Shown: piece by piece, positions 34,546 through 43,704 of the stretch
How positions within the stretch are numbered: the first letter of the stretch is position 1
How the letters are laid out: every line of letters starts with the position of its first letter
Assembly (NCBI RefSeq): GCF_029633825.1
Contig: NZ_CP090641.1
Location: forward strand, 1,736,001-1,800,000
Direction: 5' to 3'
Source of the DNA: Burkholderia contaminans
GTDB lineage: Bacteria; Pseudomonadota; Gammaproteobacteria; Burkholderiales; Burkholderiaceae
DNA length: 64,000 nucleotides
The notes under the pieces: generated by a model
Databases searched by the model: none
The model's input: the letters and a program-made list of their open reading frames with translations, nothing else
Told to the model about the DNA's origin: nothing
Made by a program: the position numbers and the translations under genes

Positions 34546-37388
34546 ACGCGGAACGACAGCCCGGGCGGCCGACCGTGACACGTGCACGCGCCGTGCGTCA
34601 CGCGCGAGAATCGCAGCAGCCCGCCGCGCCGTTCGCGCCGTTGGCAGGCAAGCGGCATTACCGGCTCGGTGCGTTGCTCGGCGAAGGCGGCAGCGGCGTG
34701 GTGTTTCGCGCAACCTGCGACGAGACGGGGCAAGACGTCGCGATCAAGCTGATGCGGGACGATGTCGCGCGGACCGAAGCCGAGCGCGCGCGCCAGCGCA
34801 TGCGCTTTCGGCGCGAGACGAGCCTGTGCGAGGCACTGCGGCACCCTAACATCGTGGCGCTGCTGGACAAGGGGGAAGCGCCCGACGGGCGGCTGTTTGC
34901 CGTATTCGAACGCGTGCAGGGCCGGACCCTGCGCGACCGGCTCGCGATGGAGGGGCCGCTGTCGGCCATCGATACGGGACGGCTGATGACGGAGGTGCTC
35001 GAGGCGCTCGCGGCGGCGCATCGCCGCGGCATCGTGCACCGGGATCTGAAGCCGCAAAACATCGTGCTCGCGATGGCCGAAGACGGGCTGCACGCGAAGC
35101 TCCTCGATTTCGGGATCGGCGCCCTGTTGCCGGGCACAACCGATATCGCGCCGCAGGCGGCGACGCTGGCGGCCGAGGTGCTCGGCTCGCCGTCATACTG
35201 CGCGCCCGAGCAATTGCGCAACGAACCGCCGACGCCGGGAAGCGACCTGTATGCGTGGGGCCTGGTCGTGATCGAATGCCTGACGGGCGAAGTCGTGATG
35301 CAGGGCACAAGCGTGGCCGACATTCTCTATCGGCAGCTCAGCCCGGTGGATGTCGCGCTTCCACCGGCGATCGCGTCGCATCCGCTCGGCTCGGTGCTGC
35401 GGCAAGCGTTGGGCAAGCATCCGGCGCAGCGTGCCGCCTCGGCCGACGAACTCGTCGCGCAGTTTCGCGCGCTCAATTTCGCCGCGCTCGTCGGCCCGCT
35501 CGATGCCGGCCGCGCAAGCCGGCGCCCGCAGCCGCACCCGTTCGCGCCGCGCAGCGACGCGGTCGCAACGGCAGGCGAATACCGGCAGGTCACCTCGCTG
35601 TGCTGTTGCGTGACGATCGCCGGAGACGGCCGGCAACGCCATGCGGGAACCGATCACGGCGCCCTGCTCGACCGCTACGAGGCGCAATGGCTGACGAAGT
35701 GCGCGGATATCGCCGTCGGCTATGGCGCGCAGGTCGACGAGCGGCTCGGCGACACGCTGCTGTTCCATTTCGGCCTGCAAGGCGATATCGACTGGCCCGC
35801 GCGCCGCGCGGCGCGTGCGGCGCTCGACATGGTGCGGGTGGCCGCGCGCGCGCGGTTGCCGGTGCCGGCCGATGCCCGCGATGCCGTCGGCGGCGAAGGC
35901 TGGCACGTCGAAGTAGCCGCTGCGATTCACGTCGGGCAGGTTCTCGTGCATGCGGCGCAGAGGGCAGGCGGATCGACGCCGGTCGTCGCATCACGGCTGT
36001 TGCGGCTGGCCGGGCCTGGGCAGATCCTGATCAGCGACGATGCGCGGCTCGCGCTCGAACGGCATGCCGACTTCCGGCCGACCGCGTTGCGGCTGGCGCG
36101 GGCGGGCCTCGCGCCGCAGCCGGTGCATGAACTGCTCGGCGAGCGCCGGGCCGATACGCCGTTCGATTCGCTCGACGGCGGCATGCGGGCGCCGATGATC
36201 GGCCGCGCGCGCGAACTCGATGCACTGCTGCGCGCGTGGCAGGCGACGCGCGTACGCCATCGTCGCGCGATGCGCGGCGTGCCGCGGCTCGTCGTCGGCG
36301 ATGCAGGAATCGGCAAGTCGCGCCTCGTGTACGCGCTGTGCGAGGCCGTGCGCACACAGGGCCACGCGTTCGCGCATTGCGGGTGCCTGCCGGAGCGGGA
36401 GAATCATGCGCTGTTTCCGATCCTGCGGTTCATCGGCGCGCATTGGCAACTCGACGCCGACAGCCCGGCCGACATCACGCACGCGGCGATCGACGCGATG
36501 CTCGCGGCGCTCGAATGCGATCGTGCGGCGGCCCGTGTCGCGCTCGCGACCTGGCTGGGGCTGCCCTGCGATGCGAAGGCGGCGAGGTGGCCGAGTGCGC
36601 GCGAGCCGCACGCACTGTTCGACGTGCTCGAGCAATTGATCGTGTCGCTCGGGAACGGCGCGCCGGTGTTGCTCGTCGTCGAGGACGTCCAGTGGATCGA
36701 CCGCTCGACCGAGGATTTTCTGGCGTACCTGCAGCGCTCGCCGCGCGCGGCGGCGCTCTGCATCGTGCTCACGTCGCGGCCCGCCAGGCTCGCGCGCTGG
36801 CGTGGCGCGACCGAACGCGTGGTGCTGCGCCGCCTGCCGCGCGACGACGCGCGGCGCCTGATGTCGGCGCACCTGGGCCAGGGCGCGCTCGATCCGGCCT
36901 GGCTCGACCCGCTCGTCCATCGTACGGCGGGTATTCCACTGTTCATCGAGGCCGTTGCACGCGAACTGACGATGAGCGGGGCGGACGGCTCGCTCGCAGG
37001 GCTGCGGACGACGGACCCGTGCCCGCTTCCGCTCAGTCTCGGCGGGATGCTCGGTCGCGCGCTCGACCGGATCGACGACGCGCGCGATACCGCGCAGCTC
37101 GCCGCGACGATCGGGCTCGAGGTGGATGCGCAACTGCTGGCCGCGGCGTCGCCGCATGATCGCGTCACGCTCGACGCGCACCTGCAACTGCTGCTGGAAG
37201 AGCGGATCATGTACGCGCAACATCGGCGCGATCGTGTGTTCTATTCGTTCCGTCACGCGTTGATTCGCGACGCGGCGTACGCGTCGATGCCGCCGGACGT
37301 GCGGGGCGCCAACCATGCGCGCGTCAGCCGCGCGCTGGCCGCGCAAGCCAACGGCGTCGACGGACACTTCGCGCGCGCGTGCATGTGA
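34542..37388 (+). CDS. Ser/Thr kinase - degenerate cyclase - AAA ATPase fusion
   Basis: 948 residues from the GTG at 34542, which overlaps the FHA stop. Kinase domain: GEGGSG (47-52), K69, HRDLKPQN (166-173), DFG (189-191), all intact. Residues about 345-530 resemble a class III nucleotide cyclase (VDERLGDTLLFHFG), but the first metal-binding position reads Cys (VTSLCCCVT), so it is probably inactive. The ATPase has Walker A GDAGIGKS (586-593) and Walker B VVEDVQWID (712-720). The order matches the TOMM-type kinase/cyclase fusion family, but the chain stops soon after the ATPase and lacks the C-terminal repeat region expected there. No microcin genes are nearby. The start codon is the least certain point. 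Confidence 0.88.
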   Translation: MNAERQPGRPTVTRARAVRHARESQQPAAPFAPLAGKRHYRLGALLGEGGSGVVFRATCDETGQDVAIKLMRDDVARTEAERARQRMRFRRETSLCEALRHPNIVALLDKGEAPDGRLFAVFERVQGRTLRDRLAMEGPLSAIDTGRLMTEVLEALAAAHRRGIVHRDLKPQNIVLAMAEDGLHAKLLDFGIGALLPGTTDIAPQAATLAAEVLGSPSYCAPEQLRNEPPTPGSDLYAWGLVVIECLTGEVVMQGTSVADILYRQLSPVDVALPPAIASHPLGSVLRQALGKHPAQRAASADELVAQFRALNFAALVGPLDAGRASRRPQPHPFAPRSDAVATAGEYRQVTSLCCCVTIAGDGRQRHAGTDHGALLDRYEAQWLTKCADIAVGYGAQVDERLGDTLLFHFGLQGDIDWPARRAARAALDMVRVAARARLPVPADARDAVGGEGWHVEVAAAIHVGQVLVHAAQRAGGSTPVVASRLLRLAGPGQILISDDARLALERHADFRPTALRLARAGLAPQPVHELLGERRADTPFDSLDGGMRAPMIGRARELDALLRAWQATRVRHRRAMRGVPRLVVGDAGIGKSRLVYALCEAVRTQGHAFAHCGCLPERENHALFPILRFIGAHWQLDADSPADITHAAIDAMLAALECDRAAARVALATWLGLPCDAKAARWPSAREPHALFDVLEQLIVSLGNGAPVLLVVEDVQWIDRSTEDFLAYLQRSPRAAALCIVLTSRPARLARWRGATERVVLRRLPRDDARRLMSAHLGQGALDPAWLDPLVHRTAGIPLFIEAVARELTMSGADGSLAGLRTTDPCPLPLSLGGMLGRALDRIDDARDTAQLAATIGLEVDAQLLAAASPHDRVTLDAHLQLLLEERIMYAQHRRDRVFYSFRHALIRDAAYASMPPDVRGANHARVSRALAAQANGVDGHFARACM

Positions 37389-37499
37389 ATCCTACGGAAT
37401 CCTGCATTTTTTTTGCGCGGCTGTCCCGGCGTCGCGGCAACCCGTTTCATCAGGCGATCCGGACACAGGATCGCCGCCGGAATCCGTCGAGGCAGCGGC

Positions 37500-38591
37500 C
37501 TAGAACCGCGTGCTGAACCCGATCCGCGCGATCGACTGCAGGGCGCCACTCGCTGCGCCGTTCGCATCCATCACGCCGTTGATCTGCGCATTGCTGCCGT
37601 GGTTCGCGCGCTGATGCACGCCTGCCACGTACACCATCGTGCGTTTCGACAGCCAGTACTGGACGGCAGCCAGGAACTGGTGCGCGTGCGCGTTGTCGAG
37701 CGTGTCGTTGCCCTTCATGTACGTGTAGCTCGCGCCGATCACCCATGCCGGCGACGGTCGCCACGCGGCGCCGGCTTCCGCCGACCACGCTCCAGCGCCG
37801 TTTTGCGCATTGCGTACGGCCGTGAAGAGTGCTTTCCCGGTGACCGTGCCGAGCGTGTAGTGCATGCCCGCGCCCCAGTTGCGCACGCTGGTCGGCGGCA
37901 GCCCGTCCGTCGCGCCGTACTTCTGGTTCGTATAGGCCGCGCCCGCGCCGAACGGGCCGTTGTCGTAGCTCGCGCCGACGCTGACCGTGTTGTTCGCGCC
38001 CACCGAACCTGCAACGTTTCCGAAGCCGTACAGCGCGCCGAAGGTCAGGCCCGACAGCGACGGGCTCGTGTACTTGACCGAATTGGCGACGCGATTGCTG
38101 CCCGCGACGCGATCCCAGTCGAATGCGCCGGTCGGGTTGTTCGGCAACGCGAGCTTGTCGAACGGGCCGTTGCGAAAGCCGTACAGGCCGACCAGATCCT
38201 GCGCGATCTCGTTGCCGCTCGCGGCCAGCGCATCGACCATGAACTCGTACTGGTTGCCGAGCGTCAGCGTGCCGTACCGGTCGTTCTGCAGCCCGACGTA
38301 GGCCGTGCGCGCGAACAGGCCGCCGCCGATGATCGAGCCGTTGCCGAGCGAATACTGGTTGACGAGCCGAAAGATCGCGCGCGTACCGGCGCCGAGATCC
38401 TCCTTGCCTTCGAAACCGAGCAGGTTCGGGAAAAAGATGTTGTCGTCGAACTTCGCGGCGCCGTGGCCGCCCTGGTTGCTGACATAGCTGATGCCGGCAT
38501 CCATCAGCCCGAACATCGTCACGCTGCCCTGCGCGAACGACGCGGCGGGAACGGCGCATGCCGCGAGCGCCAGAAGGGTCTTTTTCGTCAT
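37500..38591 (-). CDS. outer-membrane porin (betaproteobacterial OmpC-like)
   Basis: 363 residues. Signal peptide MTKKTLLALAACAVPAASFA, then QGSVTMFGLMDAGISYVSN, the standard start of Burkholderia general porins (Porin_4). Aromatic-rich beta-strands alternate with Gly/Asn loops through to the terminal Phe (ARIGFSTRF), the outer-membrane assembly signal. It forms a trimeric diffusion pore for small solutes. GAGGAG lies about ten bases before the ATG at 38591. It stands between the kinase gene (convergent) and the catabolic cluster, and may take up that cluster's substrate. Confidence 0.93.
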   Translation of the reverse strand: MTKKTLLALAACAVPAASFAQGSVTMFGLMDAGISYVSNQGGHGAAKFDDNIFFPNLLGFEGKEDLGAGTRAIFRLVNQYSLGNGSIIGGGLFARTAYVGLQNDRYGTLTLGNQYEFMVDALAASGNEIAQDLVGLYGFRNGPFDKLALPNNPTGAFDWDRVAGSNRVANSVKYTSPSLSGLTFGALYGFGNVAGSVGANNTVSVGASYDNGPFGAGAAYTNQKYGATDGLPPTSVRNWGAGMHYTLGTVTGKALFTAVRNAQNGAGAWSAEAGAAWRPSPAWVIGASYTYMKGNDTLDNAHAHQFLAAVQYWLSKRTMVYVAGVHQRANHGSNAQINGVMDANGAASGALQSIARIGFSTRF

Positions 38592-38717
38592 CTCCAATGT
38601 GCTCCTCACATGTTTCCGATCGGGTCGGATATTTTTGATTGGACTACTGATTGATATGAACAAAGCCGAACCGGATGAATCCCGGTTCGGTGGTACCGGA
38701 AGGAAGCCGGTGTGTGA

Positions 38718-38754
38718 CGGGCATCGGCGGAAGCAACCGGCTTGCCGATGCCCG
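38718..38754 (-). terminator. hairpin downstream of the SDR gene
   Basis: CGGGCATCGGC and GCCGATGCCCG form a perfect 11-bp stem with a 15-base loop, 22 bases after the SDR stop. No T-run follows on the minus strand. It may end the catabolic operon or block processive degradation of the mRNA. Confidence 0.5.
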
Positions 38755-38775
38755 CGATACGCGTTGGGCCGTGTG

Positions 38776-39498
38776 CTAGACCGTCGAATACCCGCCATCG
38801 ACCGGCACGACCGCGCCGGTCACGAACGATGCACCGGGCGAGCACAGGAACAGGATCACGTCCGCGACTTCGTCGGTCGTGCCCCAACGCCCGAGCGGCG
38901 TGCGTTCGAGGATGCGGCGCGACGCCTGCATGTCGGCCTTCAGGCCGCTGCTTAGCGGCGTGTCGATCCAGCCGGGCGCGACCGCGTTCACGCGAATGCC
39001 GCGATCGGCCCACGCATGCGCGAGCGAGCGCGTGAGCTGCGCGATACCGCCCTTGCTCGCGCTGTATGCGGGGCGATCCTTGCTGCCGAAGTACGTGTAC
39101 ATCGACGCGACATTGACGATGCTGCCGCCGTTGGCCGACAGTGCCGGCCGTGCGGCGTCGGATGCCCGCATCACCGACGTCAGGTTCACGTTCAGCACGA
39201 GTTCGAACTGGTCCATCCGGTACTCGTCCGCGTGCCGGCTGATGCCGACGCCGTTGACGAGCACGTCGAGCCGCGGCAGCGCCGCGATCGTGCGGGTCAG
39301 CGCATCGCTGTCGGTCACGTCGAGTTCCACGCAGCGGACGCCTGCATGCACGGGCGCATGCGGGCCGGCCGCATCGAGCCCGAGCGCGACGACCGACGCG
39401 CCGGCTTGCGCGAACCGCATCGCCGTGCGCGCACCGATGCCCGACGTGCCGCCCGTCACGACGACGGACCGGCCCTCAAACGCCCACTGACGACTCAT
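38776..39498 (-). CDS. SDR-family oxidoreductase
   Basis: 240 residues. The cofactor loop TGGTSGIG is near residue 15, NGVGIS replaces the usual NNAG, and the catalytic [11 protein letters not shown] has Tyr and Lys in place. The substrate is unknown; an alcohol or keto group of the cluster's substrate is likely. Its start overlaps the 3' end of the zinc dehydrogenase by 23 bases, so it belongs to the same operon as that gene, the MFS transporter and the cupin dioxygenase. Confidence 0.9.
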   Translation of the reverse strand: MSRQWAFEGRSVVVTGGTSGIGARTAMRFAQAGASVVALGLDAAGPHAPVHAGVRCVELDVTDSDALTRTIAALPRLDVLVNGVGISRHADEYRMDQFELVLNVNLTSVMRASDAARPALSANGGSIVNVASMYTYFGSKDRPAYSASKGGIAQLTRSLAHAWADRGIRVNAVAPGWIDTPLSSGLKADMQASRRILERTPLGRWGTTDEVADVILFLCSPGASFVTGAVVPVDGGYSTV

Positions 39499-40597
39499 GC
39501 TCGACGCTCCCGATGGTGTGTGCGCGACGGGCCGGCCGTTGCGCGGGTGAAACGAGGATCTTGATCTGCGCGCGGTCGGCGAGCAGCGCGTCGAAGCCGT
39601 CGGCGACGGCGTCTTCGAGCGACACGGTGCGCGTGACGATCGACGTGAGGTCGAGCGCGCCCGACGCGACGATGCGCAGCAGGTCTTCGTACGCATGCCG
39701 GTAGCCGACGCTCGCCGTGAAGGTCAGCTCGTCGTTGACTGCGCGGAACGCGTCGAAGCCGGCGTGCGGCATCAGGCCGACCATCACGACGCGGCCGCCC
39801 TTGCGCAGTGCCTGCATCGCCGCTTCGAACGTGGCCGGCAGCCCGGCCGCTTCGAAGCTCGCGTCGACGCCGAGCCCGCCCGTGGCCGCACGAATCGCGT
39901 CCTGTAGCGCGGGTGCGCCGGGTGCGCGGGCATCGAACGTGTGCGTGGCGCCGAAGCGCGTGGCTGCCGCGAGCCGTTCGGGCGAGACGTCGACGGCCAC
40001 GATCGTGGTCGCCCCTTGCAGCTTCGCGAGCATGATCAGCAGCAGCCCGATCGGCCCGAGCCCGAATACCGCGCAGGTTTCGCCGAGCCGCAGTTCGCCG
40101 CGCCGCAACGCGTGCAGCGCGACGGCCGCCGGCTCCATCACCGCGGCCTGCTCGAGACTCACGGCGTCAGGCAGGCGATGCAGCATGTACGCCGGCACGA
40201 CCGCGAAGTCGGCCATGCCGCCGTCGCCCATCAGCCCGGCGAAGCCCATCGACACGCACAGGTTGTACGACCCCGAGCGGCAGTACGCGCACTGGTGGCA
40301 GCGATACTCGGGCTCGACCGCGACGCGATCGCCCGCGCGCAGCGCCGTCACGTCGCCACCGACTTCGACGACGGTGCCGCAGAACTCGTGGCCGAGCGTC
40401 AGCGGCGCGGTGCGGCGCGACAGCGGATGCGGCGTGTCGACCGGGATCGCATGCGGGCCGTCCGCGTATTCGTGCAGGTCGCTGCCGCAGATCCCGCAAT
40501 ACGCGATCGCGATGCGCACGTCGCCGGGGCCGACGCGCGGCGGGTCGATTTCCACGAGACGGACGTCACGCGGGCCATGCCATTGAAGTGCCCGCAT
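39476..40597 (-). CDS. zinc-dependent alcohol dehydrogenase (2,3-butanediol-dehydrogenase-like)
   Basis: 373 residues of the medium-chain dehydrogenase family. The catalytic zinc site is [11 protein letters not shown] and [10 protein letters not shown], the structural zinc lobe is [15 protein letters not shown], and the NAD loop is GLGPIG. The SDLHEY and EPEYRCHQC stretches resemble (R,R)-butanediol/sorbitol-type dehydrogenases. The C-terminal 25 residues are an Arg-rich extension that overlaps the next gene. It lies one base after the MFS stop, in one operon. Confidence 0.9.
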   Translation of the reverse strand: MRALQWHGPRDVRLVEIDPPRVGPGDVRIAIAYCGICGSDLHEYADGPHAIPVDTPHPLSRRTAPLTLGHEFCGTVVEVGGDVTALRAGDRVAVEPEYRCHQCAYCRSGSYNLCVSMGFAGLMGDGGMADFAVVPAYMLHRLPDAVSLEQAAVMEPAAVALHALRRGELRLGETCAVFGLGPIGLLLIMLAKLQGATTIVAVDVSPERLAAATRFGATHTFDARAPGAPALQDAIRAATGGLGVDASFEAAGLPATFEAAMQALRKGGRVVMVGLMPHAGFDAFRAVNDELTFTASVGYRHAYEDLLRIVASGALDLTSIVTRTVSLEDAVADGFDALLADRAQIKILVSPAQRPARRAHTIGSVEHESSVGV

Positions 40598-40598
40598 G

Positions 40599-41903
40599 TC
40601 AGCGTCCTCCGAGGTTGTGTGCATCGAGACGGCTCGCGGCCGAGCCGGCGGGTGCGCGCTTGCGCAGCACGGCGGGTGCGGTCTCGACGAGGCCGAACGA
40701 CAGCACGCACGCGAGGATCGCGCCGGCGGCCGACGTCCACATCGCGAACTGCAGGCCGTACTTGTCCGCCGCGAAGCCGGCGACCGTCGGCGCAACGAAG
40801 CCGCCGATCAGCTCGCCCGCGCCCATGATCAGCCCGAGCGCGCTGGCGATCGCGCGCGGCGGCACCGTTTCGGCCGGGATCGTCGCCATGAACAGCGTGA
40901 AGCAGCCGAGGCCCGTGTACGTGGCGAACACGAACGCGCCGAGCGCCCACAGCGAACCGGCATGGATCATTACGACCGGGCACACGGCCGCGATCAGCGC
41001 GAACGCGATCATCGTCGGCTTGCGGCCGATCCGGTCGGAGATTGCCGGCACCGCAAAGCCCCAGAACACCCACGCGGCGCCGAGGCAGGTCATCACGACG
41101 CCCATGCCGGACGGCGAAAGATGGCGGCTTTCCACGAGGAATACCGGCGCGAACGAGATGATCACGACGAACCACGTGAGAAAGAAGCAGCTGATCAGCA
41201 TGCAGAGCAGGATGTTGCGCTCCTTCAGCAACGCCCAGCGGCTCACTGCCGCGCCGTTCGCGGCCGGTGCGCCGGTGGTTTCAGCCTGCGCGTGCCGCAC
41301 GCCGCCGGGCGGCACTTCGCGCACCCAGCGCCAGATGCAGAACGCGATCAGGAAGCCCGGAACGCACGATACGTAGAACGCTTCGCGCCAGCCGTACGCG
41401 GTCGCGATGCCGATGACCACCGGCGGGCCGATCATCGCGCCGAGCAGGCCGGCGGCGGAGCCCTGCAGCAGGCCCATGTTCAGCCCGCGGCGGCTCGGCG
41501 TCGAGCTTTCGACCATCAGCGATTGCGACAGCGGCAGCACGGGGCCTTCGGCGATGCCCATCAGCGCGCGGAACGCGATCAGGCTCGCGAAGCCGCCGAC
41601 GAGCCCCGACAGCGCCGAGCACACGGAAAAGCCGAGCACGGCCGCGATCAGCAGCGGCTTGCGCGTGCCGCGCGCGTCGGACCACGCGCCCGTCGCGGCG
41701 CCGGACAGTGCCCACGTGAGCGCGAGCGCGGACGACACCATGCCGAGCTGCGTGTTCGTCAGGTGCAGTTCGGCCGACATGAACGGGAACAGGAACGACA
41801 GCGCGAGGCGGTCGAAGAACACGAAGCCGAACGTCATGAACAGGATCAGCAGCAGCCTGTTCTCATACGTCCACGTGGATCGGGAAGAGGAGGAGGATGT
41901 CAT
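40599..41903 (-). CDS. MFS transporter (anion:cation symporter type)
   Basis: 434 residues with twelve predicted membrane helices in two halves split by a loop at about 205-235. The signature between helices 2 and 3 (GAWSDARGTRKPLLIAAV) and FFDRLALSFLFPFMSAEL near the N-terminus match the family that takes up organic acids such as hexuronates, phthalate and aromatic acids. It should import the substrate of the surrounding dehydrogenases and cupin dioxygenase. AGGAGGAG precedes the ATG. Confidence 0.92.
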   Translation of the reverse strand: MTSSSSSRSTWTYENRLLLILFMTFGFVFFDRLALSFLFPFMSAELHLTNTQLGMVSSALALTWALSGAATGAWSDARGTRKPLLIAAVLGFSVCSALSGLVGGFASLIAFRALMGIAEGPVLPLSQSLMVESSTPSRRGLNMGLLQGSAAGLLGAMIGPPVVIGIATAYGWREAFYVSCVPGFLIAFCIWRWVREVPPGGVRHAQAETTGAPAANGAAVSRWALLKERNILLCMLISCFFLTWFVVIISFAPVFLVESRHLSPSGMGVVMTCLGAAWVFWGFAVPAISDRIGRKPTMIAFALIAAVCPVVMIHAGSLWALGAFVFATYTGLGCFTLFMATIPAETVPPRAIASALGLIMGAGELIGGFVAPTVAGFAADKYGLQFAMWTSAAGAILACVLSFGLVETAPAVLRKRAPAGSAASRLDAHNLGGR

Positions 41904-41921
41904 GGTGAGCCTCGCCGCACG

Positions 41922-42455
41922 TCAGCGGAACAGCTTCTCGATCGCTTGCGCGCCGAGGCCGACCTTTTCGTAATGCGCCTTGCACATCGCGATGTACGAG
42001 TGCACGTCGAAATAGCCGTCGGGGTTGCCCGCTTCGTCGAGCCAGATCAGCGGCCCCTTGACGATGAAGAACGCGCGCATCGGCTCGGGATGATCGAACG
42101 CGACGAGCGTGTGACCTTCGCCCGGCGTCTCGTACACGAAATCGCCGCGTGTCGCGGTCCATTCGTGCTCCAGATAACCCCACTTGCCTGACAGCGTGTA
42201 AGCGAACACCTCGTGCGGATGATAGTGCCGGTTCACGAGCCCGGCTTCCTTGGCCATCAGGATGTCGCACCATTTGTTTTGCGACGGGGAGATCCACAGC
42301 GGCCGTGACGAAACCGTTTCGGTGAACGGAACGTAATAGCGCTCGTCGTCGGTGGCCGCGTTCGCGATGTACGCTTCGGGCAGCGCATCGGGCTTGAACG
42401 GATTGGCAATCGGCGCGATGTTTTGCCAGAATTCGGCTACGGCTTTGTCGACCAC
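41922..42455 (-). CDS. cupin dioxygenase, 2,4'-dihydroxyacetophenone dioxygenase-like
   Basis: 177 residues, the length of 2,4'-dihydroxyacetophenone dioxygenase (DAD). The cupin iron ligands fit H77, H79 and H115 (NRHYHPHEVF and PGEGHTLVAF). DAD cleaves 2,4'-dihydroxyacetophenone to 4-hydroxybenzoate and formate without added cofactors. The start is a GTG at 42455 behind CAAGGAG. If the assignment is right, the product would feed pobA and the pca genes 14 kb away in this window. The exact substrate is inference. Confidence 0.82.
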   Translation of the reverse strand: MVDKAVAEFWQNIAPIANPFKPDALPEAYIANAATDDERYYVPFTETVSSRPLWISPSQNKWCDILMAKEAGLVNRHYHPHEVFAYTLSGKWGYLEHEWTATRGDFVYETPGEGHTLVAFDHPEPMRAFFIVKGPLIWLDEAGNPDGYFDVHSYIAMCKAHYEKVGLGAQAIEKLFR

Positions 42456-42633
42456 GGTCTGTCTCCTTGGGTATCGGTTGTCGTGGGCTCGACTTTAGCC
42501 AGCCGGTGCGCGCCGCTCTTGACTGGGCTGGACGAATTGCTTGACCGCGCCGGACATTGCATCGCACCAGAATCCAGACGAACCATCCCCCAATCCGTGC
42601 CGCTCCGCACGACAGGCGCCCGCAGGAGGCGAC

Positions 42634-43614
42634 GTGACGAATACAACCGTTTTTTCCCGCACGCGAGGCTCGACGGCCGACGTGCCGGCGCGCGACAGGA
42701 TGGCGTACTGGGATGCGTTCAATGCGGCGACGCTGGTCGGGCTGCGCTGTTCGTCGCTGTCGCCGGCCGGGCTCGAGGTCGAGAAGACCGACATCGCGTT
42801 GCCGGGCCTCGGCATCGCGGACATCAGCGGCCAGGATCACGTGATCGAGCGCGGCCCCGCGCTGGTGCGCCAGTTGCCGAAGGAGTCGCTGTTCGCGTGT
42901 CAGATCCTGAGCGGGCGCGCGTATTTCATCCAGCGAGACCGCTGCCTGCTCGCGGACGCCGGCGATGTCGTCGTCTACGACACGCGCGTGCCCTATCTTT
43001 TCGGATTCCTGACGCCGATGCGGCAGCTGCTGATCGATATCCCGATCACGACGTTCGACGACCGGCTCGATGCGGAACTGGCGGCGCTGCCGTTGCGGAT
43101 CGCGCCGAAACCCGGCGCGGGCGCGATGCTCGGCGCGACCTTGCGCGCGAGTGTCGAGCGGTTCATGAAGGATCCGGTCGAGCGTGACGCCGCGCGGTTC
43201 GCCGAACACACGCGCACGCTGATCGCGGAACTCATCGATGCGGAGGTGAACGGGGCAGGCGCGTCGCGTGCGTCGCTGTCGTATCTGCTGACCGCGAAGC
43301 AGCACATCGCGACGCATCTCGGCGACCCGGAGCTCGGGCCGCAGGCGGTCGCGGACGCGGTCGGGCTGTCGCTGCGGCATCTGAGTCGCCTCTTCGCGGC
43401 AGAAGGCGAGTCGATCACGCAGCATATCTGGTCGGAGCGGCTGTCGCATGCGCATCGCGAGCTGACCGATGCGCGGCTGCGCAAGACGAGCGTCGGCGAA
43501 ATCGCGTTTCGCTGGGGGTTTTCGAGCCAGGCTCATTTCAGCCGTGCGATTCGCGAGCGGTACGGCGCGTCGCCGATGGCGCTGCGCGACGCGGCGCGGG
43601 CGGACGGGCGTTGA
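42634..43614 (+). CDS. AraC-family regulator of the cupin/MFS operon
   Basis: 326 residues. The N-terminal AraC-binding-like domain (about 30-185) is followed by two helix-turn-helix motifs in the last 100 residues (LGPQAVADAVGLSLRHLSRLFAAEG and TSVGEIAFRWGFSSQAHFSRAIRERYGASP). The GTG at 42634 is chosen because CGCAGGAGG lies seven bases upstream. It is divergent from the dioxygenase-transporter-dehydrogenase operon with 178 bases between, so it is its probable activator. Confidence 0.92.
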   Translation: MTNTTVFSRTRGSTADVPARDRMAYWDAFNAATLVGLRCSSLSPAGLEVEKTDIALPGLGIADISGQDHVIERGPALVRQLPKESLFACQILSGRAYFIQRDRCLLADAGDVVVYDTRVPYLFGFLTPMRQLLIDIPITTFDDRLDAELAALPLRIAPKPGAGAMLGATLRASVERFMKDPVERDAARFAEHTRTLIAELIDAEVNGAGASRASLSYLLTAKQHIATHLGDPELGPQAVADAVGLSLRHLSRLFAAEGESITQHIWSERLSHAHRELTDARLRKTSVGEIAFRWGFSSQAHFSRAIRERYGASPMALRDAARADGR

Positions 43615-43641
43615 TTACGGCAGTCGATGCAGATGAAGCGG

Positions 43642-43670
43642 CGGCGCGTGTCTCACGCGCCGTTTTTTTT
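43642..43670 (+). terminator. rho-independent terminator after the AraC gene
   Basis: CGGCGCGTG-TCT-CACGCGCCG is a perfect 9-bp GC stem (43642-43662) followed directly by eight T residues (43663-43670). It is the clearest terminator in the window. Confidence 0.92.
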
Positions 43671-43704
43671 ATCGTGAACGAAAGCGCCCGCGCGCCGTGT
43701 TGCA

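Noticed and set aside
33544..37388. type VI secretion signalling module (PpkA/Fha-like)
   Set aside because: FHA and kinase domains are present, but no secretion structural gene is anywhere near. The kinase carries cyclase and ATPase parts, unlike PpkA.
34542..37388. active adenylate cyclase
   Set aside because: The cyclase-like region reads Cys at the first metal-binding position, so cyclic nucleotide synthesis is not supported.
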